In this document: positions 32,116-41,308 of the stretch, one piece after another | How the letters are laid out: the number at the start of each line of letters is the position of its first letter | Position numbering within the stretch: the first letter of the stretch is position 1 | NCBI RefSeq assembly: GCF_001644015.1 | Contig: NZ_LUUI01000127.1 | Span: 45,448 to 109,447, forward strand | DNA length: 64,000 nucleotides | Source: Methylomonas lenta | Lineage (GTDB): Bacteria > Pseudomonadota > Gammaproteobacteria > Methylococcales > Methylomonadaceae | Direction of reading: 5' to 3' | Notes under the pieces: model-generated | Seen by the model: the letters and a program-made list of their open reading frames with translations, nothing else | Database searches by the model: none | Told to the model about the DNA's origin: nothing | Translations under genes and position numbers: made by a program

Positions 32116-32367
32116 GTGGGGTTATTCGCAAAGCCGCATGCTGCAAAAGTAGGGCGTCAATAGGCGCAGATGTATTGCGCCACAAGTTGGCGTTAATCAT
32201 TCGGCGCATTACACTATCAGTAATGCCCTCAATGCCGACTGGCTGGAAGAATCGAATATATCTCTATTAAGGGCTTCATTGAATATACAAAATCTGCTCC
32301 TACCGGCCTTGCTCCATTTACAAAGATTATGGTTTAGTCAGCTATAAAAACCAAACGCCGCTCTTTA

Positions 32368-34470
32368 TTAGTCTGGAACATTTAGATCACTATTTTCATC
32401 CTCCGAAAAATACGATTCTTCAGCTAACTTTGTTAGCCCAAAAACTCGGCGACCATTACTGTTCTTGGCACGATTTACTAGCCCTTTATCATGTAGGAAT
32501 CTACCTCTTTTCCCAACTAACTGATAAGAGCAGTCCAACTCACTTGCAATCTCGACGGCATACATTTCATTCTTTTCAAGATGAAGAGTTTGCAAAATCC
32601 CCAACTCTGCTCCGGGTAACAGTAACGATTTATCTATATCTCTAAGCTCTTTCTCATACTTTCTAGATAAATTAACTACTTCACATGTCCCTGTATCACA
32701 TTCTCGACAACGCATCTTGTTCCATTTTATTGCTTCAAGATCCTCCAGAGCATATTTATATCCACAGCCATTACAAACAATTTCTTGATTACTAGCCATA
32801 TATTTTTGCAGAAGCGGTGAATAATCAAAAACACGCTCTACAAAGTAGAGCCTAAACTCCCGCTTTCCACTCGGCCTTCCAAAATTAATTGTATATTTTT
32901 GACACAAACCGTAATTCAATACATATACAGTTACTTTTCTTCCATCTCTATCACTCATTTCATAGTATTTTGTAAGAAAAAAGTTTAACTCAAGAGTTCT
33001 TAAAATAGTTTCAAAAGATACAACCACATGAAAATGACTGGTTGGAGGCCGTCCATCTATTGCATCAAAGACTGCTGAACTATGTTGTCGTAATTCTTTT
33101 GCCCTAGTTACTAATATTTCAAGTAGCTCTTTAAGACCATAAATTGAAGACTTCTCACCAAATGATTCATGAAGGAATTTTGACATAGAAAAATAGCTTT
33201 CTATTTTCTCTTCATAATATTTTCGTGATGCCTGTTGAATCGCCCTTACACCAATCTTTTTTTCGTATAAGAGATGTGATTCATGACAATAATGCAATAG
33301 ATATCCAATTATTCTTGGGTTTCCCATCGAAGCGTAAAAAAGTATCCGCCAAATCTCGCCAGAGTCAGTATCGAAATAATCTTCAATTTTTCCAGCCTTG
33401 TAAACTTTAATACGAGTCGCTACTAACCTTTTTACAAATTCTATTGCGCTATCTTCCATGCTAGAAACATCAGATGTACCGTATAGCTTATAAATATCTA
33501 GATAAACTTCATCTATTTTTGTCTTATCAATCTCACCATAATATATGCGACCAGGATAAGCGGCGACTTTGAATTTAATAAACTCCTCTGACCAGTTGTT
33601 AAGAGGAGCTAGTAGCAAGTTAACAACCACCTCCATAGCATCCTCAGGCAACTCAGAAAAATCATCTATTAAAATGTATAGATTTCTCACTCCTAAGGTA
33701 GCAAGAACTGCCTTCAACTTTGCAAGCAGTTCTTTCACATTAAACACCTTGATAAGAATATCGGAAAAATTAATTTCAGATGTTGCTTTACCAGCATCTA
33801 ATTTCTTTCCCTCAACCCTTACCTCTAAATCTGGGTTTGCTAATTTTGCCATTCCTGAAGCTTTGAATTCGTCGGCATATGACGATTCCTCTTGCGACTT
33901 TGCATCTAGTTTCTTTACACCTAGTACACTTATAAAAGAATCTTGGCTTATTTCTTCAATAAGCTCGTCTAAATCTTCAAAAAGCTCAGTCAGATTACCT
34001 GAGAATACTTCTTTAACAGCTTCCCAGAATGAACTTTGCGTTCTCTTCATGAGTTCGTTTTTTATTTCGCTTACTAAAGCGGCGATGAAAGTCTTAAGTA
34101 AAAGTACTCTTTCGATTTCCTTCTTTGGAAGCGATATATCTTGGCTAGCTACTTTTTCAAATAGAGCATTATCAACTTGCGACGACTCATAGATAGTTTT
34201 AATATCTATATATGCAGAGGTTTTTTTCTTGTCCTTATTAATCTCGTATTGTAATCTTTGGAAAATTGTTGATTTGCCAGTACCTTTCCTTCCAATAATA
34301 AATGTTGTATTAGGCCTTAAAACAGTTTCAAAAATGTAATCATTTGGCAGAGGATCAACATATAGTTTTTTTACTACCTCAGCATCATCATCTTGTCCCG
34401 GAAGTTCCGCACGACGATATAGCTTCAATGACTGAACTGCATCATGAAATTTTGTAAGTTTTTCTGCCAT
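32368..34470 (-). CDS. Orphan P-loop ATPase with zinc ribbon and C-terminal winged helix
   Basis: A 700-residue AT-rich gene. Walker A is GRKGTGKST (residues 60-68), Walker B NLYILIDD (268-270) and a sensor-2-like SMGNPRIIGY (about 381-390), the order of ORC/Cdc6- and STAND-like AAA+ ATPases. A four-Cys zinc ribbon follows (Cys566, Cys569, Cys588, Cys591), then a winged-helix domain (about 619-685: LGILQTLHLEKNEMYAVEIA, VGKRGRFLHDKGLV). No transposase, nuclease or protease motif seen. A perfect 34 bp palindrome sits 35 bp before the start. A one-gene defence or DNA-maintenance factor is possible but unproven. Confidence 0.75.
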   Translation of the reverse strand: MAEKLTKFHDAVQSLKLYRRAELPGQDDDAEVVKKLYVDPLPNDYIFETVLRPNTTFIIGRKGTGKSTIFQRLQYEINKDKKKTSAYIDIKTIYESSQVDNALFEKVASQDISLPKKEIERVLLLKTFIAALVSEIKNELMKRTQSSFWEAVKEVFSGNLTELFEDLDELIEEISQDSFISVLGVKKLDAKSQEESSYADEFKASGMAKLANPDLEVRVEGKKLDAGKATSEINFSDILIKVFNVKELLAKLKAVLATLGVRNLYILIDDFSELPEDAMEVVVNLLLAPLNNWSEEFIKFKVAAYPGRIYYGEIDKTKIDEVYLDIYKLYGTSDVSSMEDSAIEFVKRLVATRIKVYKAGKIEDYFDTDSGEIWRILFYASMGNPRIIGYLLHYCHESHLLYEKKIGVRAIQQASRKYYEEKIESYFSMSKFLHESFGEKSSIYGLKELLEILVTRAKELRQHSSAVFDAIDGRPPTSHFHVVVSFETILRTLELNFFLTKYYEMSDRDGRKVTVYVLNYGLCQKYTINFGRPSGKREFRLYFVERVFDYSPLLQKYMASNQEIVCNGCGYKYALEDLEAIKWNKMRCRECDTGTCEVVNLSRKYEKELRDIDKSLLLPGAELGILQTLHLEKNEMYAVEIASELDCSYQLVGKRGRFLHDKGLVNRAKNSNGRRVFGLTKLAEESYFSEDENSDLNVPD

Positions 34471-34504
34471 AACTAAAAATATTCAATTTGTATGAAGAGG
34501 ATAA

Positions 34505-34538
34505 CAAGCAATTATATAGTTACCTATATAATTGCTTG
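34505..34538 (-). promoter_or_regulatory. Perfect 34 bp palindrome upstream of the ATPase gene
   Basis: Arms CAAGCAATTATATAG (34505-34519) and CTATATAATTGCTTG (34524-34538), with a 4-base centre. It lies 35-68 bases before the ATPase start, where an operator or promoter is expected. TATAAT-like sequence occurs inside it. It could also be a terminator-like hairpin for RNA from the transposase side, though no T run follows. Confidence 0.7.
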
Positions 34539-34556
34539 AATTAGCACGTGTAGGGC

Positions 34557-34588
34557 CGTAGGGCGGATAAGCGAAGCGCCATCCGCCG
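34557..34588 (+). repeat. REP-like palindrome, left flank of the RAYT gene
   Basis: CGTAGGGCGGATAAGCGAAG followed by CGCCATCCGCCG: arms GGCGGAT and ATCCGCC. It is the inverted counterpart of the unit at 35156-35186. Together they bracket the transposase-like gene as expected for REP/RAYT pairs. Confidence 0.8.
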
Positions 34589-34599
34589 ATCAAAAGCCA

Positions 34600-35136
34600 T
34601 TAATTTTCCCTTTCGCCCGCTTCGAACGATTCCAAATCCATAACTACCCAATTCGATGAATAAATACCCATTTTGACCAAGCGATGAAAACTTGAATAAG
34701 GCCATTCTTTAACCGTTTGTACCCAGCCATGCTTGACCGGATTGTAATGAATGTAATCCATATGGGCGGCATAATCCTTTTCGTCGTTAATCGTGTGCTC
34801 CCAAAACCGCCTTTGCCATATCCCTCGCTCGCGTCGGGCTATCCGAACTTGAGAGCGATATTCGGTTTTCGGAATTGCTTTAGTAAACGCCTTTTTAATT
34901 GCTCGCCATCGATCAGAATACCGATCATCGTCGGGTGGTAATGTCCAAATCGTATGCATGTGATCGGGTAAAACCACCCAGGCATCAATATGAAACGGCT
35001 GTTTTTTCCGAACAATGCGCACAGCTTCTCACAACTCGGCAATATGCCCGATCAGCAATGTCGATTTCCGTTCGAGCAAGTTAACCGTGAAAAAATAGGT
35101 TCCGCCCGGAACACGATTACGTCGATAGTTTGGCAT
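34600..35136 (-). pseudogene. REP-associated tyrosine transposase (RAYT), interrupted by one TGA
   Basis: A Y1/TnpA-REP family protein of about 178 codons. The C-terminal 140 are open: HIDAWVVLPDHMHTIWTLPP with the HUH-type His-x-His (DHMH), GIWQRRFWEHTI, and YIHYNPVKHGWV with the catalytic Tyr. The N-terminal 35 codons (MPNYRRNRVPGGTYFFTVNL from 35136) are in the same frame, separated only by TGA at 35029-35031 where relatives have an Arg codon (LR.AVR). A CGA-to-TGA transition explains it. A GTG at 35022 could restart a shortened protein. Confidence 0.85.
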
Positions 35137-35155
35137 GGCATAAGTTTATTTTATT

Positions 35156-35186
35156 CGGCGGATGACGCAAGCTTATCCACCCTACG
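35156..35186 (-). repeat. REP-like palindrome, right flank of the RAYT gene
   Basis: CGGCGGATGACGCAAGCTTATCC then ACCCTACG; on the minus strand it reads as the left-flank unit with few changes. Inverted pairing of the two units brackets the RAYT gene. Confidence 0.8.
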
Positions 35187-35190
35187 CGGG

Positions 35191-35601
35191 CTATTCACTG
35201 ATTTCAGAAAAATACACCGTCAAGTCATCCTTTTTTCCATTTGTAAGCCGCTTGAGTACTTTGGCAAGCGGGAAAATCCAGGCTTCACCGTCCAGTAAGC
35301 CGATAGCTTGTTGATCATGGTTGATTTGCCATTCGCCCCCCTTGTTCTGGCGATATACCTCGCCTATATAGCTGCCGAGCATTTTACAAACATCTTGCAC
35401 GTCGTTTTCCGATGGCTCTTTGCGAAACAGTTTTGCTATGAAGCCTTTGGGACGAGTATAAAACAGCCGATTGGCTAGCGCTTCGACTTGCTCCATGCTC
35501 TCAACTGTAAAATCAAGTGATATGCGAAAATTGCTTTGGGCGAAATTAACCGCATTGGCGGCGTAGGCAGCCATAATTTCATTCGGACTCGGTTCGGTCA
35601 T
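35191..35601 (-). CDS. Hypothetical protein (possibly DUF3806-like)
   Basis: A 136-residue soluble protein. The segment VCKMLGSYIGEVYRQNKGGEWQ followed by WIFPLAKVLKRL is reminiscent of DUF3806-type proteins (LG.yiGE...GGeW...FP...v.kr), but I am not sure of this. It ends 5 bp from the REP unit that flanks the transposase. No function can be given. Confidence 0.6.
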   Translation of the reverse strand: MTEPSPNEIMAAYAANAVNFAQSNFRISLDFTVESMEQVEALANRLFYTRPKGFIAKLFRKEPSENDVQDVCKMLGSYIGEVYRQNKGGEWQINHDQQAIGLLDGEAWIFPLAKVLKRLTNGKKDDLTVYFSEISE

Positions 35602-35969
35602 CGGATATTCCTAAAAGGGTAATGAGTTTCTGCAGCGATAACAATGAATTCAGACGGTTTTGATCGACCAGCAAATAATCCACCCATCCGCCAGCCGGAC
35701 AAACCGAGCTTTTTGATACCGCCCTAGCTTTCCAAAATAACACACTCTTCCCGAAATACTTGCCTTCTGCATATGACCGATGTGCAACTTTATGATCATT
35801 AACGATGCACTTTAAGTGGAATCCGCAGACACAAAACCGGCTTAATCGGATGGTTTGTATTAAGCCCAGGAAAACACAGTCAAAGTCCCGGCTTTTTATG
35901 GGATAATTCCGCGCTTTTGTGGGCTTATCACCCAGATTAATAATCATAATAATTACAGAGGGTATTGCG
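35602..35969. other. Gene-poor gap
   Basis: 368 bp between two divergent genes. A minus-strand open frame of about 120 codons crosses it, but it has no recognisable domain, unusual composition and would overlap the neighbouring start region. I see promoters' worth of space and nothing else. Confidence 0.5.
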
Positions 35970-36722
35970 ATGTGTTGGAGTGGAGAAGCGTCCGGTGTAT
36001 TAGCCGCCGTGGGGTTAACAACGGCCGTGTATGTGGCTTATAAAGGCGAGTCTAAAGAACTGTGGATTCCGTTAACGTATTTTTCGTTGATGGAGTTATT
36101 ACAAGCTCTCACTTATGTTTATATCAACTTGTGCGACAACCCCAATAATCAGGTGTTGACCATGCTGGGATATTTACACATTGCCTTCCAGCCATTTTTC
36201 GTCAATATGGTGGCAATGTATTTCATCCCGGAAAGCGTTAAATTAAAGATACGCACGACCGTCTACGCCTTATGTTCCATAAGTTCGATAGCGATGTTAA
36301 TCAAAATGTATCCGTTTGCCTGGGCCGGCGAATGCGTTCAGGGTGTGGAAGGTTTTTGTGGTGCGCAAACCTGTTCAGTTTCCGGCGAGTGGCATATTGC
36401 CTGGCAGATGCCGTTGAATGGCTTGATGTCGCAACCCGTCGAATGGTTGTTTGGCTTTAACTGGGGCTTACATGCGTTTTCATATATTTTGGCGGCGTTT
36501 TATCTGCCTATTATTTACGGCTCCTGGCGCTTCGTGGGCTTCCATTATTTGATTGGGCCTTGGATTTCCGATGTCACCACGAACGACCCTAATGAATATT
36601 GCGCCGTCTGGTGCTTGTTCTCGATTGCCTTGTGCGTATCGGTGATTAAAACCCCCATCAGAAAGTATTTGCACGTTAAAAAATGGCCGTTTTATCAGAC
36701 TGAAGTGGGCGACAGCTTATAA
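35970..36722 (+). CDS. Multi-pass membrane protein of the MCWS-type family (DUF5765/DUF6629-like)
   Basis: A 250-residue protein starting MCWSGEASGVLAAVG, which is characteristic of a family of six- to seven-helix bacterial membrane proteins. It contains several conserved-looking aromatic/His positions (GYLHIAFQPFFVNM, GLHAFSYILAAFYLPIIYGSW, FHYLIGPW). Function not known. The ATG at 35970 follows GAGGGT. A nitroreductase gene begins 3 bp after the stop, so the two are co-transcribed, suggesting a shared redox role (inference). Confidence 0.75.
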   Translation: MCWSGEASGVLAAVGLTTAVYVAYKGESKELWIPLTYFSLMELLQALTYVYINLCDNPNNQVLTMLGYLHIAFQPFFVNMVAMYFIPESVKLKIRTTVYALCSISSIAMLIKMYPFAWAGECVQGVEGFCGAQTCSVSGEWHIAWQMPLNGLMSQPVEWLFGFNWGLHAFSYILAAFYLPIIYGSWRFVGFHYLIGPWISDVTTNDPNEYCAVWCLFSIALCVSVIKTPIRKYLHVKKWPFYQTEVGDSL

Positions 36723-36725
36723 GCC

Positions 36726-37397
36726 ATGAGTATCAGCAAACAAGCTATCATCGATGCTTTTTTGTTTCGGCATGCCTGCAAGGAGTTTGACGCCGAACGC
36801 AGCATAAGCGATGCAGATTTTGAGTTTATTCTGGAAACTGCCCGCTTATCACCCAGCTCGTTCGGCCTGGAGCCTTGGAAATTTCTGGTGGTGCAAAATC
36901 CAACTTTGCGGCAAAAAATGTTGCCGCACGTTTGGGGTGGACAGAAACAGCTACCCACCGCCAGCCATGTCATCGTAACGCTAATCCGTAAGACAGGCTT
37001 TATGCGCTACGACAGCGAGTATGTACAGAGCTTTATGCGGCAAGTGCAAAAATTCCCGGAAGATGCTGCGTTAGCTCGCACGGCGATTTTAAAAAAATTC
37101 CAGGCAGAAGATTTTGCCTTACTGGAATCCGAGCGAGCCATGACAGACTGGGGTGGCAAACAAACCTATCTTGCCCTGGCTAACATGATGACTGCTGCCG
37201 CGATGATAGGTATTGATAGCTGCCCGATTGAAGGCTTTGAACAAGCAGGGTTGCAAAAAGTGTTAGCCGCAGAAATGGCTATCGATTTAAATGCCTGGGG
37301 CCTGGCTTATTTAGTGGCTTTTGGTTATCGGAAAGCTGCGCCGGCACGCCCTAAAACCCGCCAAGAACAAGCCGCTGTTGTACAGTGGTTTAGATAA
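36726..37397 (+). CDS. Nitroreductase family NAD(P)H-dependent oxidoreductase
   Basis: A 223-residue FMN-dependent enzyme of the NfsB type. RHACKEFD at the N-terminus, LETARLSPSSFGLEPWKFLV (flavin contact) and the C-terminal GLAYLVAFGYR are typical. Reduces quinones or nitro compounds; the physiological substrate is unknown. Second gene after the MCWS-type membrane protein. Confidence 0.9.
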   Translation: MSISKQAIIDAFLFRHACKEFDAERSISDADFEFILETARLSPSSFGLEPWKFLVVQNPTLRQKMLPHVWGGQKQLPTASHVIVTLIRKTGFMRYDSEYVQSFMRQVQKFPEDAALARTAILKKFQAEDFALLESERAMTDWGGKQTYLALANMMTAAAMIGIDSCPIEGFEQAGLQKVLAAEMAIDLNAWGLAYLVAFGYRKAAPARPKTRQEQAAVVQWFR

Positions 37398-37398
37398 A

Positions 37399-37941
37399 CT
37401 AGCCCAGACTGCAATAATGTCTGTCAATTGCATCCAGTGACAATGCCTGCGAACGTAATGGGCGACGCACGGCAATAAAGCGTTCCCGCCAATAAGGCTG
37501 TTGCAAGCTGGACATCAATACATGTCCGGTGCGAGCGCTGGGAGCATGTACAAATTGGTCGTTACCGACATAAATACCCACATGAGAAAAAGGTCTGTCG
37601 GTATTAAAAAACAGTAAATCACCGGGCTGGCGTTGGTCGATGCTGACTTCGGGCAGTTGCTCGGCCAGTGACCTCGCCGTGCGTGGTAGCCTCAAACCCT
37701 GTCGGTTATAGACATACACCACCAAGCCACTGCAATCAAAACCCTCTTGCGGTGACTGGCCACCCCAAACATATGGCTGCCCTTGCAGCTGCAAAACATC
37801 TTTTACGGCGCGTATATTGCCCAACCCCATCGGTAAGCGCACACTAGGCGGCGTTTTTTCGCTGGTTGCGCAGCCTGACAGTATCAAAGCCAAAAGCAGC
37901 ATCGGCAAATATAAAATGTGGCGATAAATCAACATCATCGG
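37399..37941 (-). CDS. NlpC/P60 family lipoprotein, putative murein endopeptidase
   Basis: A signal peptide ends in the lipobox LILSGC, so this is a lipoprotein. The NlpC/P60 catalytic triad is visible: Cys in EGFDCSGL, His in FSHVGIYVG and His in QFVHAPS, preceded by QPYVWGG. It probably cuts peptide cross-links in the cell wall, like Spr/MepS. Two adjacent ATGs at 37941/37938 leave a compact signal peptide; an ATG eight codons upstream (37965) is also open. Convergent with the nitroreductase, 1 bp apart. Confidence 0.92.
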   Translation of the reverse strand, partial: PMMLIYRHILYLPMLLLALILSGCATSEKTPPSVRLPMGLGNIRAVKDVLQLQGQPYVWGGQSPQEGFDCSGLVVYVYNRQGLRLPRTARSLAEQLPEVSIDQRQPGDLLFFNTDRPFSHVGIYVGNDQFVHAPSARTGHVLMSSLQQPYWRERFIAVRRPLRSQALSLDAIDRHYCSLG

Positions 37942-38190
37942 CGATACTTTAAAAATAACTATCATGACTGATTATAGCCAAATTTCATTTACTTGCTTAT
38001 TGTTTTTGGGGTTAGCCGTAACCCTGTCCGCAAGACAGTCAGAAAGACTGACATTATTAACCTCACAAATTCAGCTAGGCTATGTAAAACCAATTCCACA
38101 TCTCATCTTAAACTTGTTTAGGTTTGACTCAGCGTAATCTAGCCTGCAAACTCCAACATCGAGAATTAAAACAACCAGGAGATTACCGCC

Positions 38191-39201
38191 ATGAACCATC
38201 AAGCCAAACTACGTTGGGGCATATTGGGTGCCGCGCGCGTCAACGAACGTCTGTTGCCGGCAATTTTGCAGGCACCCAATTCAGAACTGATTGCCATTGC
38301 CAGTCGCCGCCCTGGGGCTGCAGCAGAAACCCTGGCTAAATACGCGCCCTGTTATCCAGGTATTCATGCCTATGATGATATGGACGCATTATTGACCAAT
38401 CCCGATGTGCAAGCTGTTTATCTACCCATGGCCAATGGCGAACATGCTGAATGGGCATTACGCGCCATCGCGCATGGTAAACATGTGTTATGCGAAAAAC
38501 CCATGGCTTTGACGGTAGCTGACATCGATGCCATAGAAACCGCCGCCCGCCAGCATAAAATCACGGTAATGGAAGGCTTTATGTACCGATTTCATCCGCA
38601 ACATACCCGCGTTAGAGAGCTTTTAAACTCCGGCGTGATAGGCGACATCCGTTCTGTGCGCGCCAGTTTTTCCTTTATGATGCGTCCTGCCAGAATGTAT
38701 CGTCTGGCCGATGATGTTAATCACGGCGGTGGCGCCATGTGGGATATTGGTTGTTATGCAATTCATTCGCTACGCATGTTTTTTGATCAACCGCCGTTAG
38801 CCGTCACAGCAATGGCCAAATATGTGGAAAGCGGCGCCGATATTTCTACCAGCGGCATTCTGGATTATGGTGACGGGAAATTCGCCCAATTTGATTTTAG
38901 TTTTGAACGGGCTCGCCGCTGCGAATACGAAATCGTTGGTACACAGGGTGGGCTAAAATGCCATGTAGTGTGGCAATTGCCAGGCGATGTGCCGGTGATT
39001 TCCTGGTGGACGGAAGATGGTCGGCAGGCAGAAGAACGTTTACCGGCATCCAATCATTTTAATTTGGAAATCGAGCACTTTAGCGATTGCATCCTTAATA
39101 ATAAAGCACCGCAATTGTCCCTGGACGATGCCCGAGAAAATTGCCAGGTAATCGTCGCTGCGCTGGAATCGGCAGCAACTGGTCAGGTGGTGAAGCTATA
39201 A
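38191..39201 (+). CDS. Gfo/Idh/MocA family NAD(P)-dependent oxidoreductase
   Basis: A 336-residue two-domain dehydrogenase. The Rossmann fold opens with LRWGILGAARVNERLLPAI. The family motif HGKHVLCEKPMALT contains the catalytic Lys of the EKP triplet, and GGGAMWDIGCYAIHSLRMFF gives the C-terminal Asp and His. It resembles glucose-fructose oxidoreductase/trans-dihydrodiol dehydrogenase members. Substrate unknown. AGGAG ribosome-binding site at normal distance. Probably transcribed with the downstream ydbH group (26 bp gap). Confidence 0.92.
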   Translation: MNHQAKLRWGILGAARVNERLLPAILQAPNSELIAIASRRPGAAAETLAKYAPCYPGIHAYDDMDALLTNPDVQAVYLPMANGEHAEWALRAIAHGKHVLCEKPMALTVADIDAIETAARQHKITVMEGFMYRFHPQHTRVRELLNSGVIGDIRSVRASFSFMMRPARMYRLADDVNHGGGAMWDIGCYAIHSLRMFFDQPPLAVTAMAKYVESGADISTSGILDYGDGKFAQFDFSFERARRCEYEIVGTQGGLKCHVVWQLPGDVPVISWWTEDGRQAEERLPASNHFNLEIEHFSDCILNNKAPQLSLDDARENCQVIVAALESAATGQVVKL

Positions 39202-39227
39202 TTACTTAGCCAGCCTGTTGGCGATTT

Positions 39228-41039
39228 ATGTCCGCAAATCAACCCGCTTCTAAACAGCAAAAAACCCAAGCACGCGGCCAGATATACCGTTTCATTGCAG
39301 TTTTTGGTTTGTTTTTGCTGTTGACGGGAGCGGGTGTTTGGTGGCAGCGTGCCGCGATTATGCAATGGAGCTTGCAGCAGATTTTGCCGGCATCAACCCC
39401 ATCGCTGTCGGTTGCCTGGCTTGGTTTCAAGCAGGCCCAATTGTCGACCCTGCAATTTGATTTGCAGACTCCTTTTGGCTTGCTATCTGTCGATATGGGG
39501 GATATTAAAGCCCATTACGATTTAAACGCCGCCAAGCTTGAATCCCTCAATATAAACAAAGCAAATATCAAACTCGCCTATCTGCCAACGGATAAACTTG
39601 CTCAAACCGACAAAACCAATTCAACAGTGCCCGTATTACCATTTAGGCAACTAAGCATCGACCATCTCGATCTTGCAGTTGACACGCCTTGGGGGCTAGT
39701 CAGTTTTATCGGTCATCTAACAGCAGATTATGCCCCGGAAAAGCCGCAACTGCTGACGCTTGATGATGGCAAGCAATTAATTCAGCTTCAACTCAGCCCT
39801 GACTTTCATGAGGCCAAACTGACAGCAACCCAAATCGGCGGCAAAAAGACTTTTGTCCTAAATTTTCAGCAACTGAATCAAAGCCATTCTGAGGCCACGC
39901 TGGATGCCGATGCCAGTGCTTTTTTACAGTGGCTGACCAGCAGCAGCTTACTGCCAGCACAGATACGAACTGATTTGGCTGCATCGTCTTTTGCTCAGGC
40001 TAATTTTAATATCGCCGCTATGCAGCTGAATTTAACCGCTAAATCAAGCGACAATTTGGAAAATATAAACGGTCGCTTGCTGCTGACGCGTAATCAAGAA
40101 TATCTAAGCAGTACTGAAATCGCTTTCAACAGCGGCAAAACCCAAATCAAACTGGATGGACATCTGGATTTGGCCGCTGCGGAATTTATAAGTTTAATTA
40201 AGTCATGGCTACCTGATGCGGTCAATAGCTGGCAATTTACAGCCGGTAATATCATGGGCACCTATCGAATCAATTGGCAGCCATCTGCACCGTTAAAAAG
40301 TGAGGCTTATTTAAAAGCGTATCAGATAGATGTATCAGCCGGACCTGTGTGGATAAATGATGGCTATATCCGTCTGGATATCAAGCATGATATTGCAAAT
40401 TTATCCTTAGTTTTGGCTGCCGATGTTCCCACAGTTCAATTAGGCAAGGAAACCACAATCCACAATCTGCAAGTAAAAGCCAAGCAGAAAAATCAAATAT
40501 TAACGCTGGAACGCGCGACATTCCCCATATTTGGTGGCCTACTGGAGATTCTGCCGGATAGCGTGAACATCAATCAGCCGCCCTTTAATTTGACGCTGGG
40601 CGTGCGCAAGCTGGATTTGGCGCAATTATTGGATAGCCTAAACTTTCCTGAATTATCGGGCACCGGTACTATCAGCGGTAAGCTGCCATTAAGATTATCC
40701 ATGGATAGTATTGAAGTACATGGCGGCAGCCTAAATGGTACGCATCCAGGCGTGTTGCGTTATCAAGGCCCGGTCGCGGATGATGAGAACATCGCATTCA
40801 AAGCTTTAAGGAATATGTTGTACCATAAGTTGCAAGCCACCTTTAATTACAACCGTACAGGCGGTTATGAACTGGGTTTACGGGTGGAAGGCAAAAACCC
40901 GAATGTGTTGTCGGGGTATCCTGTGGCTTTTAATTTAAACTTAAGCGGTCAGCTGCCGGAGCTTTTGCAAAAAGGCATTTTGGCTGGTGATTTTACCCAG
41001 CCTATCATGGAGCAGTTCAAAAAAGCCGGCAAACCCTGA
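39228..41039 (+). CDS. ydbH: YdbH-family AsmA-like envelope lipid transport protein
   Basis: A 603-residue protein with one N-terminal membrane helix (IAVFGLFLLLTGAGVWW) and a long periplasmic part of beta strands ending in the YdbH domain (LPLRLSMDSIEVHGGSLNGT, NVLSGYPVAFNLNLSG). E. coli YdbH is a bridge-like protein moving phospholipids between the membranes with YhdP and TamB; it is longer (about 880 residues), so this is a short version. The call is backed by ynbE and ydbL directly downstream. Confidence 0.9.
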   Translation: MSANQPASKQQKTQARGQIYRFIAVFGLFLLLTGAGVWWQRAAIMQWSLQQILPASTPSLSVAWLGFKQAQLSTLQFDLQTPFGLLSVDMGDIKAHYDLNAAKLESLNINKANIKLAYLPTDKLAQTDKTNSTVPVLPFRQLSIDHLDLAVDTPWGLVSFIGHLTADYAPEKPQLLTLDDGKQLIQLQLSPDFHEAKLTATQIGGKKTFVLNFQQLNQSHSEATLDADASAFLQWLTSSSLLPAQIRTDLAASSFAQANFNIAAMQLNLTAKSSDNLENINGRLLLTRNQEYLSSTEIAFNSGKTQIKLDGHLDLAAAEFISLIKSWLPDAVNSWQFTAGNIMGTYRINWQPSAPLKSEAYLKAYQIDVSAGPVWINDGYIRLDIKHDIANLSLVLAADVPTVQLGKETTIHNLQVKAKQKNQILTLERATFPIFGGLLEILPDSVNINQPPFNLTLGVRKLDLAQLLDSLNFPELSGTGTISGKLPLRLSMDSIEVHGGSLNGTHPGVLRYQGPVADDENIAFKALRNMLYHKLQATFNYNRTGGYELGLRVEGKNPNVLSGYPVAFNLNLSGQLPELLQKGILAGDFTQPIMEQFKKAGKP

Positions 41040-41099
41040 ATAAAAACCCCAGAATGGGGCTTATCAATCGATGCCGCCTAATGCGGTGCGGAGACAACA

Positions 41100-41297
41100 A
41101 TGAAATGGAGCGTAGCAAACGCTGCGGGCATCTTGTGGAGCGCTTACTTCCTGTTAGGGTGCTCACCAACTGTCCGACTGGAAGCACCGGAAAAACCGAT
41201 AGAAATCACCATGAACGTCAAAATCGAACACGAAATCCGCTTGAAGGTTGAAAAAGACGTGGACGAATTGATTACCAGTAATAAAGACCTGTTTTAA
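41100..41297 (+). CDS. ynbE: YnbE-family lipoprotein
   Basis: A 65-residue lipoprotein. The lipobox is in YFLLGCSPT, and the mature part has the family block ITMNVKIEHEIRLKVEKDVD ending near SNKDLF. YnbE binds the outer-membrane end of the YdbH bridge by beta-strand stacking. A GGAG ribosome-binding site precedes the ATG. Middle gene of ydbH-ynbE-ydbL. Confidence 0.93.
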   Translation: MKWSVANAAGILWSAYFLLGCSPTVRLEAPEKPIEITMNVKIEHEIRLKVEKDVDELITSNKDLF

Positions 41298-41308
41298 AGG
41301 AGTAACCC

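Noticed and set aside
35579-35947. A 122-codon minus-strand frame before the MCWS-type gene
   Set aside because: No domain, Cys/Arg/Ser-scattered composition, and it covers the promoter region of the divergent gene.
37964-38137. A 57-codon plus-strand frame with a hydrophobic stretch between the NlpC gene and the oxidoreductase gene
   Set aside because: No ribosome-binding site, it overlaps the upstream alternative NlpC start, and no similarity is recognisable. A small membrane peptide is not excluded.
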